This document shows, piece after piece, positions 1-11,306 of a stretch of DNA of 64,000 nucleotides (its first letter is position 1; the number at the start of each line of letters is the position of its first letter). This stretch comes from Erythrocercus mccallii (lineage: Eukaryota; Chordata; Aves; Passeriformes; Dicruridae). The translations under genes were made by a program, and so were the position numbers. The stretch lies in NCBI GenBank assembly GCA_013397435.1, contig VZRG01002602.1, positions 19,808 to 83,807 of the forward strand, read 5' to 3'. The notes below the pieces were generated by a model. It saw nothing but the letters and a program-made list of their open reading frames with translations, searched no databases and was not told where the DNA came from.

Positions 1-457
1 AATGAGCACAGGAAAGGGACATGGGAGTCCTGGTTGAAGTTGAACATGAGCCAGCAGTGCCCTGGCAGCCAGAAGGGCCCCCATGTCCTGGGGTGCATCA
101 GAGACAGCATCACCAGCAGGGCAAGGGAGGGGATTGCCCTGCTCTGCTCTGCACTGGGGCAGCCTCACCTCCAGTGCTGGGGGCAGTTTTGGGTGCCACA
201 ACACAAAAAAGACATTGAGCTGTTAGAGAGAGTCCAAAGGAGGGCCATGAGGAAGGTGAAGGTTCTGGAAGGGAAGTCGTATGAGGAGTGGATGAGGTGA
301 TTTGGTCTGGAGGAGATGGGAGATCTCATTGCAGTCTAGAAAGCCCTTGTGAGGGGAAGAGAAGGGGCAGACACTGATCTCTTCTCTCTGATGACAGTGA
401 CAGGACCTGAGGGAATGGCCTGTAGTTGGGTGATACAAGGTTTAGACTGGATTTTAC
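1..457 (+). mobile_element. CR1 LINE fragment (ORF2 C-terminal part), cut by window edge
   Basis: The translation includes RAREGIALLCSALGQPHLQC and KKDIELLERVQRRA, the conserved C-terminal region of CR1 ORF2 after the RT domain. The copy loses similarity near 457, before the usual 3' tail. The left end lies outside the window. Confidence 0.85.
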
Positions 458-3400
458 TTTTATTTCCACTTTTATCTCCTCCCCAACAAGGAGGCAGGGG
501 AGAGTGAGTGATGAGCTGTATGGTCCTCAGTTGCTGTCTGGGTTTAAAACATGAGAGTCTCAACTCCTTTGCACATGCTGTTAAAACTGTAAAAGCACCG
601 CCACCATCAACTGACCTCTCTGGTAGACTGCCCTCCAACAATGGACATATCCCTAAGACTACTCTGTGCCTCTTTCAGCCTCTCCTGCTTCTTCTTCAGA
701 ACACACTTGCCTCCTGCAACAACCACAAGTCACTGAAGGACTCTCCAAGTCCCAGAAAACCCAGGGCCTAATTTCCCCTGTAAGCCTGGTCAGCATGCCT
801 AGATTTCCATTAACTGAGAGTGACTCATCAGTCATTGCAGAAAAATCTATGTGGGACTATGATGGAGGCTAGAAAGTCTGTGGCTTCAGTGGTGACTCAT
901 CTTGGAAAGACCTAGATTAGTCGGTGGAAATTAGACTCAAACTTTCCATTGATAGCCAGCTAAAAAACCCCCTGCGATTCTCCTCTGAACTGCAGCAATA
1001 CATAAATAGCAGGCAAGGCAAATAAGGCCTAAATCTTGAAACTTCATGTGAACAACATTAACCTTTGCAGCTGTGCATGAATTTTACTAGCCCTTGCTAG
1101 CTGTATGGAAAAAAGATGGTCACACAACAGCAATAGGTGACAATGTTAACAACACTTAGAGGACAAAAGGGAACAGACTGACTTATACGGAAAGTATCTT
1201 GTTGAGATAAAAACGGCTTTCAACAGAAGATAGATTTCTATCATAATGAGTAGAACACACAGCTTGGGTCTTAAGGTCACCAAGACAATACCTCTGTTCT
1301 GGAGCTGAGTTTGCACAGGAGCAGTAGGCAAACATAAGCACCAGCAGATGATATTTTTGGGGGCTACAGAGTAAAACCAGCAGAGAATGAAGGAGTATCT
1401 GAATGGCAGGGAGACCCCAGCACAGGGGAGACCAAAGTCCCTGCCATCACAGAAAAAAGCCTACAGTGGCATGAACATCCAGCAGGCTGCAAAAGGCTCT
1501 GATAGCAATCACCACTTGGATCATGTCAAAGGTTAGAGGAGGCACCTCTGGAAAAAGTTACTTCAGAGCAGCAGCAGTCACTGTTCAACCACAGCTTTAA
1601 AAGTGAATATAGGGTTTAACAAAACTGCAAAGTGAATTAATATGAATAGTTGTGCAATCTAGGTGTGGAAAATAACGAAATACTGCAGCCTGTGCAAACA
1701 CGTTATGACATTTCTGTCCCAAGCACATGAGTACAAAATGTAGTTTGAGTCTTAAGATCAGCGAGCCAATTCATCCGCAGTAAAGTCATCCCTAGTGTAA
1801 GTTCTTGTAACAAACACATATATACTCCCCCCATTGCCCCCATCCACCCCCGTTCTCTGGCTATTCAGCCAATGAAGCTCAGCTACAGTGACCATTGCAC
1901 CACTTCAAATCATATCACACCATCACAGCTTCAGGATGTTGCACATTTTCACTGAACTTACATTCTGTAGCATTATTTCAAACTTCTTTTCCATATTCCC
2001 CCTTACATACCAACCTCTTTCCGCTTTACACTTTATGATCCACTTTGCAAACCACTTCGCCTTACTCTCCAGTTAATTCCTTCCAAGTAGTATCAGATAG
2101 ATCTATCATGTTTTCTTGCAACGTCAGGATAAACTATCTTGAAACTCTTAATATATAGAAAAAAATTTAAGAAACATAGTACACTGAGCCATAAACTCAA
2201 CTGGACCACAACACAGTCATCCAGAATATCAGTGGGCTGCATCACTGGTGCTATGTACATCAGGACTAAACCCAGTACTATGAAAATATCAAAGAACTTG
2301 GAAAAAAAAAAGGACAATCAATTTATTCTCTTATGAGACCGTCCTTGTTTTCTCCTCCTTTGAACTATCACTGAAGAAAGGGAATGCTGAAGGCTGTTTT
2401 CCTTCTCTGGCCAAGACTCAAGTATACCCTTCAGATGAGAGCCTTTAGCTGAGAGAATGAATTCAGGGGATTACTATGCTTGCAGAACTAAAACCCATAC
2501 ACATTTTTATTGTACATAAGGATACGTAGGCATCTTTATGCTAAGTTCAAGATCTGAAGATTATTTTTGAAGTGTCAAATGACATTGTTTTAAACCTGAA
2601 GTTTAAAACTATGCTTTAAACATATGTTTATATGTTTTAAAAACAGCTATCTTGGATTGTCCTGTTGTAAATGGCATTGAAGCATTGCCACTCCAGAGCT
2701 CACAAAGCAGACCATCCACCTCCAGCAAGTACATGCAGACAAGCAAAAGGCATTCAGCATGCAGCCCAAGTTAGCTTCATTGTCCACCTCTGATTTTGGT
2801 TTGTTTGTTAGGAGAGGGAGGGAAATTCATGTGTTTTTGTGTGAGATATCTAATCCAACACATATGTGGTGTTTTCTAAAGGAACATAATGAATATGTGT
2901 AAATTCTTCTTAGACAAAACCAGTTGTTCTTGAATTAGACAAAGGGCAATCATTTAAACCATTGTTACAGCTGCCTGCAAATACATTCCTGACCATGTAA
3001 AGGCAAAATGTGCAGCACTGAGGGCAAGTACTTTCCTGAAAGGAAACAAATGACATCTGTGGTCACAAAATTAGCAAATTAGCTACCACTCAATTAATTT
3101 TGTAAGGAACATGTTCGACGTTATGCCCAGAGACAGAATTTCAAATTGAGACATCAGCTGCAAAAGATAGACTTTTTCCCTGAGGCTTTTCTTTTCCCCC
3201 ACAAGGAGATTATGTCTACAGCCCCGTGAGTTCCATCTTTTCAGAGATCAGATGTGGCATTTTCAACTTCCTCTTTGGCTTCTCATCTCAGAAGATCTAA
3301 GCCCTTCTTCTATTCCAAGTTGCTGCAGATAAAAAAAAGATATGATTTAAAACATCACATAAGTAAATCAGTACAGAACTCACACATTGACATTATGAAA

Positions 3401-4651
3401 CAGACATAAAGCTTCCTTAAAACCACAAAATCAAAATTAGTTGAAACTTCGGTTTACGACCAGTTCTCAAACACTATCAAATACATCAAATACATTAGAG
3501 CTAGCCTGAGCAGGCCAGATCCAAGCCTGAAAGCATGGGATTCAGCTTTCAATAGGAGTAAATTTAGTGTAAGGCAGCTGCTGTAGTGACAGACAGCCTT
3601 GCTGGTCTGGCCAGCCCTGTTCTGCAAGACAGTTGACACTTGAAAAGGGAATGAGTGGTTTCAATAAGGTGACTTGAAACTCATCCCTTGAAATATAAAA
3701 TTGGCTACAACTGCTCAGGTGTGTCCCCTGTTAGGTGTGCTGTAATAGCCGTCACAAGAGGCTTACACCTGCAGTCAGGCTGTTAGCTGTGTCAGTGCAG
3801 CTGCAACAGTTAATTGCAAAAATAGTATCCTATTTCATCTGCACATTTTACAGGTGCTCCGCAAAAGTGAGAGCCTGAATTTGAGCAGGGTGTGCAGGAG
3901 AAGGAAAACACCTGGGTTTGCCTCAGACACCCTCCTGCTCTGGGTTAGCTCTGTGCCAGCCACTTGGAAGGCCTGATCCATGAATTAGGCTCCTCACTGT
4001 GAGCGAGATAATACAACAAAACAAAATCAAATTACTCCTTTCACATACTAAGCTACTTTCTCCATCCAAAAAACTTCTGTATTTCAGATGTGTTACAGAC
4101 AACCAAACAAACATGCACCTACATGTTTTCTTCAGTCTTCTTCCCACTGCTAGTGAAGAAAGACCAAGGTACAGATCCTGTCCCAGCTGTGGAATGCTGC
4201 TGGTGCTCCCCCATAGTGTTCTGCTCAGGATGAGGACAAGCGAAGGGATATTTTGTTTTGCATTTTGATGATGAGTGCTGATGCTTGGATCTGGCAGTAT
4301 TCGTTTAGAATTAAAGGAGTGACATTACAGTAGTGGTTTTCAATTTGCTTTCATTTCCAAAGCTTTCAGGTTTTCTGATAGAGGCAGAGACCTATGTCTG
4401 GCAAGTGAAGCCCTTGAGCAATAGGTTTCTTCCACTGATATATTTTCTGCTGGCCTGGTAGGTAGAAAACCACCAGTGCAGTGCAGAATGACACAGAAAC
4501 CACAACCTGACATTTACTAGCAAATGGAATCATAGAAGTGCACTGAAAATGAAACATGCAATGTTTAACTGAGTTCAGCAGAGAAGCACATTGACACAAG
4601 AACGAAAAATTCACACAGCTGAACCCCCCTCACCTAATTGAAAGGAGAAAA
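458..4651. other. intergenic, nothing recognised
   Basis: AT-rich sequence with only short open frames. I see no repeat family, splice-supported exon or RNA gene. Confidence 0.6.
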
Positions 4652-4745
4652 ATCACAGAATCACAGAATTACTAGGTTGGAAGAGACCTTTAAGATCAGC
4701 ACTAACACCTCAACTAAACCATGGCACCAAGTGCCACATCCAATC
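4652..4745 (-). mobile_element. CR1 3'-end fragment
   Basis: The CR1 tail in reverse (ATCACAGAATCACAGAATT) followed by ACTAGGTTGGAAGAGACC. It is closely similar to the 3' end of the copy at 15702, with a small internal deletion near 4697-4705. Confidence 0.85.
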
Positions 4746-4825
4746 CCAGCTGCTGTCTCGGTTCATGCTTTTGATGGTTTCCCATGCAGATTTCTTTACC
4801 TTTTCTTTCTGGGCTTCCTGTATAA

Positions 4826-5232
4826 GAGACAGGGATGTACCAGAGTAAGTCCAGAAAGATGACAAGGACCTGAAGCATTTCATCTGTAAGGTGAGGCTGA
4901 AAGAGCAGAGACTGCATTATGGAGAAGAGCAGGTTCAGGAGGGATCTTAGCAGTGTGTACAAATACTACAAAGGCATGCTAAGAGGATGGAGCCTGGCTT
5001 ATTCCATCAGTGCCCAATGACAGGACTGGAGGCAATGAGCACAGAGTGAAACACAGGAGATTCAGCCTGAATATCAAGGAAGACTTTTCACTGTGAGAGT
5101 GATTGAATGTTACTGTAGGCTGCTCAGATAGGTGATGGGTCTCCATCCTTGGAGATATTCAAAAGCCACCTGGACATGGTTCTTGGCATCAAGTCCAATT
5201 CCTGGTCCTGCACTGGACTATCCTCAAGAATT
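4826..5232 (+). mobile_element. CR1 LINE fragment (ORF2 end and 3' region)
   Basis: Plus-strand sequence with the typical CR1 order: an AGGCTGAAAGAG-like segment, a CAGTGCCCAATGACAGGA motif (about 5009-5026), then a CTCCATCCTTGGAGATATTC segment near 5142-5161. It faces away from the minus-strand CR1 piece at 4652-4745, about 80 bp to its left. Confidence 0.8.
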
Positions 5233-5235
5233 ACA

Positions 5236-6048
5236 CTATGTGCCTGAAAGCATCATCCAAATGCTTCTTGGACAATGAGAAAATGCAAATTTAAAAATCC
5301 CATCAAAATATACAAAATAAACAAAGTTCCCTGTCTCTTCTGGTGTCATGCAGTGCTTTATGAGGAATAAACCACCTCTGAACTGTTCTGATACCTGTGG
5401 AAGAGGAAGGACATCTGTGAAGATCAAGGGAAATAGGAAGAAGAGAGGAAAGATAAAAGAGGGGAAATCAGTGTTCAGTGATGTGCAAGCTACCCTAAGG
5501 AAACCAGAGTTAGCTTTCAACTTGTGTTTTGTCCTGTCTCTTCTGTTTTTTACAGGGAGCATTACAGCCTGAGCTGCAGGACAACAGCTGAGAGTCTCCT
5601 GCAGAGCCCCAGTAGAGAACTGGAAAATTACCTCTTCTTCAGTAGATGCCAGAATAACTGTTAAGCAGTCCTGCACACTGCCTTTGAGCAGTCTCCCAGG
5701 GTGGCTTATAATGGTGGGATAATGGGGACTGGTGTGGCAGGGGGACTGCACAGCTGCCCACAGGGCACTGATACCCCAACTAGCCCTGCTCCTCAAATCA
5801 CTGCAAGAGGAGGAACCCATCAAGGCTTTAGACTTTCCTCTACTGAGTGTGTGGGAGCAACAGTGAAGAGCAGCCCCTCCCACCAGTGCTGTGTGTGAGG
5901 GAGATGTGGGGAGGGAGGGTACCCTGAGCACACCTGGCTCAGAATCCTGTACTATCCATTTGCAGTCGTTCGGGTCCTGCACACACATGGACTTTGGCAT
6001 GAACAAATACATACCTTCCCACTGTCCACTGTCATAAATACCACTCAC
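5236..6048 (-). other. 270-codon open reading frame, function unknown
   Basis: ATG at 6048 to TAG at 5238-5236. Apart from frames that run through the N gap, it is the longest uninterrupted frame in the window. The product has no motif I recognise. It contains a hydrophobic stretch (SFIFPLFFLFPLIFTDV, about residues 196-212) and is rich in Ser and Cys. Its end abuts the CR1 piece at 4826-5232. There is no evidence of splicing, a promoter or coding bias. It could be chance, a decayed retroelement part or a lineage-specific transcript. Confidence 0.15.
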
Positions 6049-9000
6049 AGCTACTCAACCTCTACTTGAGCTTGATGCTAACATTTTGACAGGAAGAAGT
6101 TTACCACAGTCTAATGACAGAGACCTCTTTGTCACATAATTTGGACCACTAAGAAGAGATGAAGCGCTTTTTAAAGACATATTTTACATGAATAGTGCTT
6201 TATCTGTTGCTTAAAATACCCAAAATTTAATACCTATATGTGGATATACATAAGAATTTGGCTTTATATAGAGTTAGAAACTATATTGCCTCCAGAATTT
6301 TAAGATGTTAAACATTCAGAAGATCTGAAATAGTCTTAAAATTCAGAACAAGCATTATAGCACAGACAGAAGAAACAGACAATCTAAAAGTCAGAGAAAA
6401 GCGTTAAATCTAGCACAAGGATAGGCAGCTCTGGTAGAAACAAGAACATGTCTCTCAGATTGTTACACGAGGGTTGAATTTTCTGTAACAGATGGCTGTA
6501 GTGAGTGCTCTGAAGTCCTGCTGCATTTCCAAGCATTTCAGGCACCTCTCCGCAGAAGAATCAGTAACTTGGAGAGCATGCTTGACATATGCAAGGACCA
6601 CCCTCTGAAGGCGAAGCCCAGGGACAACTAGCTCATGGCATTTGCAATTACCAAACACCACATAACTTGTATTATGCCCAAGCCTCAGTATTTTTATTCA
6701 ATTAAAACTGTGAAAACAGCATAAACTCCCAGTAGTTCCAAAATACTAAGGAGTTCAAGAAGACAAATATGCATGTTCTAGTTACCTTCCTCTAGCACAT
6801 GCCACAAGAAGACATGACAACATGCAGTGTCACACACTGTGGACCTCTATATGAGACTAGCAACGAGTCAAAGCTGCCAAAGCTGACAGTCCTTTCTCTA
6901 TGTAGGAAGGTCAGTACCTGCTGTACATGGTGCCCCTAATACCCTGGGGCACAGACTGGACCCTTGCCCCTCTTGGCAGTGACTTCCAGCCATCCTGGCC
7001 ACCCAGCCCCACAGCACAGAGGCCTCTGAACAGCCTCAGAAAACCTCATAGAGAAAAAAAAATCCTTTCTTTCAGCATTTACCAGAAGAGCACAATGACT
7101 GCTAGGCAGGGGTCTGGAAGCTGGTAGTCAAAGGGATCAATGGTGTTTGCAACCTGGGTTTGAGGGCTGTATCCTACTTCTTTCTCTTCTTGGGAAAGCA
7201 TGGTGCCAGCTGCCCTGTGGGAAATGCTTCCCATACCAGTGCTTTCTCCTACTGGTTTTGCCTATTCTGCAAGGTCCACCCTCTGAATATTACTCCTACC
7301 CCTGAAGTCAGTCAGCCTCAACCACTGGCCAACAGATCTCCAAGGTGTTTTCCAAACTGCAACTTTCTGCTCCTTAAGTCAAAATTCTATCTAGACCTTT
7401 CCAGATACAATTTTGTAAGTCCTCAGAGCCAGAAATTTTTCCTTTGGTGCTTTGTCTTTACTCGGACTTTTGGAGGAGGTGGGGAAAACAGGAAATTTCA
7501 GGACTTCTAGAAAAGAGCAGCTTTACCAACTCCTCTCCAAAATAGATAGGCTTTTGCTTTTCTTTCAAAGTGAAAACATTTGTTAAATTACTTACTGCAT
7601 CGGTTTTCATGCATGCTCATTACTTCACAGGAAGAAATCTTGGGCAGAAGAACTACAAGGAGGCTAAAGTATTTCCTCTCTTACAAACTGGCAAAAAACA
7701 CAACTGTGATTTGACACACAGATAAAAATACTAGTATTCCATTTCTATACTAAGGCCTCTCACGTCACCAATGTCACTAATGTCACCATTAGAAAACTGT
7801 ACCATCTACAACTTTTTTCTGTAGCCATTTCCCACAAACAAGCTATGAGAACAGTTTGCAAAGAAGTGCTGCCTGTCTGTCCCCATACTGCTCTTTTGGT
7901 GCCAATGAGGCCTTTCTGCAAACAAAAACTAGGCTGTTTGATGAAGCCTAGCTGTGTCTGCCTGAAGTGGTCTGGTCCAGGGTGGGACATCAAGAGAAAA
8001 CAATTCCCTCACCATTTGCAGCACAAGTTAAAGGGCCAGTTTTTGCATGGTGACAGCTAAAACTGTCAATGATGTGACTATTTACAGTGTGGAAGAGACA
8101 GGAGCATGAATTCCCAAGATCATGCAATGTGCCCAGGTTTATTGGATAGCAAAAGCTGAACAAAATCCACAATACAACCACAGCCAGAGATATTTTGGCT
8201 TTGCACATGACATATCTCAGGAAGTTTTTTAATGAAAAGCCCCTCTACCACGCAGAATTGTTAAGCCTTGTTCCACAGGCCTGTCCCAGGTCATTGCTAT
8301 GCAACAGTATGTAAGAGTCTCCTTTTGGGCTGCAATCCAAAGTTTTTTGACTGATTTCATGCAGATCTGATTTAATGCAGAAGTTCCCAGGATTTAGAAG
8401 CTTTTTTTTCTCTTTTCTTCCTGTCTTTTTTTCAGTGCATAAGTAGAAACATTTCCTTGAAACAGCTTCTTTCTAAAATTATCTCAGCTTGAGGAATCAT
8501 GCTGCAGGTAGCTTCCATGCCTGCATATTCCACACTACTTTTATTCCTTTCACAAAGCTTTAATTTATGACTCGCCACACTGCAAAGCTGTGGTAGAAAG
8601 AGGCCAAGGAGCATTTCAAGACAAATAGCACTAAAGATATGCCTGTGCAGGCTGCTTCCTTTCTCAGAAAGACTACGTCGTGCTTTTCTCTCTTTTTTTC
8701 CATGCTGCTCTATTCAGCAAGGTGAAATCATTCCGTGCCACTGGTGAAACAAAAATCCAACAGGCAACAGTGATGACCAACCACAGACTTGCACCAATTT
8801 ACATCAGTCAGGCTCACTGCTTAGAAAGTTATTTTACTTTATACTTGAGTCTCAGATCTGACCTCCCACTACTTTATCAGGCCTTTACAATGAGCCTAGC
8901 CATTTTGCCTTGCTGTGCAGCTAAAACAGTCTACTGTGTAAGTAGAAAGCTCCAATATTGAGCAAATATTAGCCTGTTCTCCTGGCTGACTGTTGTGGGG

Positions 9001-10322
9001 GTTGTAAAACTTATTGCTAGAACCTTTGACAAGTGTTCAGAAGGTAAATCAGGGATGGGCCAGCAGCACATTAGCCCACTGACAGAAGGTCTATCTCACA
9101 GCATTGCCATCTGTAAGTACAGATGGCTCATGTACATGTGAGTTTACTGGTCTTTAACCCTCTTCTGATAATCAGCAGTTTCCTGGGATGCCAGTCCCAT
9201 TGATACCTTGTCAGAACATGCATGAGAAATATTTGCTTCACACAGCTACACCTGACATCCAGTCTGTGGTTAAACACTGTCTCTCCTGGTGCTGATAATT
9301 TGATACTTCTTCTGGCATTTGCAGTTTTCATGCTCCAAAATGCAAATCTAAAATGTCTGAGAAAACCTGCAAGCTGATCAGTGGCTTCAGAGAGTTGTGA
9401 ACCTTTTCTCCAACATCAGGGATTACAAGATCTTGTCACTTCTCTGGAGACAAACTGAGCTTTAGAGGAACTGGACTTACACAAAACAGATGCATTATCT
9501 GGCAATGGGTTGGATTAAGCTGCTAAGTGTTGCTATTTCCTATCCAGACAGCAAGGGGATGACTAATGCGTACTCAACAAGAGCAGCTGGGCAGAGGATG
9601 TTGCTCATGTGCATCTCCTAAGTGGCAGCACGGACAAATCTTGGATTACTGCTGCAAGCATAATTCTCTTCAGTATGTTTCAGAAAGCCCCATGTTCTGG
9701 TAACTGCATTACTTGTTTTCAGTGGCATCGCTGATGGACAGGAATGCTGCAGGGAGCCACTAAATTCTGCTTCCCTGTGCAGTGGTAACTCCAGCAGAGT
9801 TGAATGAGGACTCATAAGAATATCCTTCCAAATTACTTCCTCCCAGCCCCAGGAATGGCATGAGTAACACAAGGTTTTAGGAGTTAGAAAAGGGCCTTCA
9901 CGTCTCGATCCACCCTCCTTGTCTTTCTCTGAGTTTGCCTTAAAGCTTGTTCCCTCTGCTTCTGCCCACAGAAGCCTCCTGGCTGCCGCAGTAGGAAGTT
10001 TGCAGCTAACTGTGTATAATGTTGTTCCATCCATCCTGGCTCAGTCAGAAGTGGTCCAGATAGCTGCACTCCCTCTAAGTGAAAGAGTTATTTACCCAGC
10101 AGAGGCCTGATCCTGGTGCTGAGTCAAGGCTGTCTGTTGGCAGCAGTGGGAGCCACACTCCGGCACAGCCATCTCCTAGGAAAGGAAGTTGGGAAGGATG
10201 AATAACTTATAACCAGCAGCAGACATCCTCAGACCTGCCTTTGGCTCAGTCTAATTGGCACTGATTACAGGTTTGCACAACCTGTAGCCATGATTTCTTG
10301 TTTTTAGATTGTTCAAGGTTTA
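6049..10322. other. intergenic, nothing firmly recognised
   Basis: No repeat or gene recognised. A small stretch at 6425-6634 is richer in G+C than its surroundings and stays open in frames on both strands. I could not link it to any protein. Confidence 0.5.
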
Positions 10323-10326
10323 CATG

Positions 10327-11302
10327 TGTTATGGGTGAGCTGACTGCTGGCTGCCGCTGACCCCCCCAGGCGCAGGAGGGAGGGGGCCCCTTCCCACCGC
10401 GGGAGTCCCTACCCAGGCCCTGAGTAGCTGCTGTAGCCCAGCTGTGCCGGCCACCCGGGAGAGAGCCGCCTTGCACGGGCTATGACTGGGGAGAGGGGCG
10501 GATTCCCAGCAAGTGGCCGGCGGCGCCAGGGCGCAGGCGGCTCCAGGCTGTCTGGTGACCCCTCCACGGGGTGAGCCTTCACGGGGATTCGTGGGGATCC
10601 CCGGTTGGGACGGTGACGATGCCCATGGAGGCAGAGGGGAGCCAGGCATAGTCCCGTGAGGAGGGTGGCGGCGGAGCAGATAGGGATGGGCGGCCAGTGG
10701 CGTGGGCTGCCCCATCCCATCTCCCACACGGGATGGGGTGCTGGTGAGTTCCCAGGAGACTGCTGGAGGAGGGGGTGCCCTCTTGCTGAGCCGCGCCCTG
10801 TCCTGACTGTGAGGAGCTCCTGTTTTGAAATGTTAACTAAGTGCTAGTGTCTGTGTTTTGTTGCCATAGCTACACCTCTCCTCCAGACACCCCCCATAAC
10901 AGGAGTAAAGCCTGGTCCAGGAGAATACATATGCAAATGAGACCAGCCCAAAGACACCTGGGAGAAGATTTTAAACAAGAAACACCCCAAAGAACTAAGC
11001 GCAGCAGAAAAAAAACCAGATGAAGCCATGGTCGAGGAAGGAGTAGAAGCACCTCTGGCCCGGGACCTGATTGTAGAAACTCGCCATAACCGCTGGGGCT
11101 CTGTGGAGATGGGTTGGGGAGGGGGGGGCCGGGGAGAAATACGAGCGGGCTAGTAACTTTTGCGTGTGCCTAGAGAGCTGATTTTGCCGGGAATCAAAGG
11201 GACTGCCCTCGTCAAGCGTGCTGCCTGCTCTGGGTGGCAGAACCCTGGGGAAGCCTCTGTGCCCATCTGGTCACTATAAAGACATTAGCCCTGTTCATTT
11301 CA
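10327..11302. mobile_element. CpG-rich block, possible solo LTR
   Basis: A sharply GC- and CpG-rich block (densest at 10370-10800) in otherwise AT-rich intergenic DNA, with an octamer motif ATGCAAAT at 10930-10937. It begins TGTTA and ends CA, with CATG on both sides (10323-10326 and 11303-11306), which would fit a 4-bp target duplication. Four bases can match by chance. The alternative is an orphan CpG island or the promoter of an unannotated transcript. Confidence 0.3.
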
Positions 11303-11306
11303 CATG

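Noticed and set aside
4651..4669. Repeated TCACAGAA units, considered as a CRISPR-like or tandem array
   Set aside because: This is the normal CR1 3'-terminal octamer repeat. The same signature occurs at 15702.
9618..10034. A 138-codon minus-strand frame in the flank
   Set aside because: No domain or codon bias visible, and no CR1 match.
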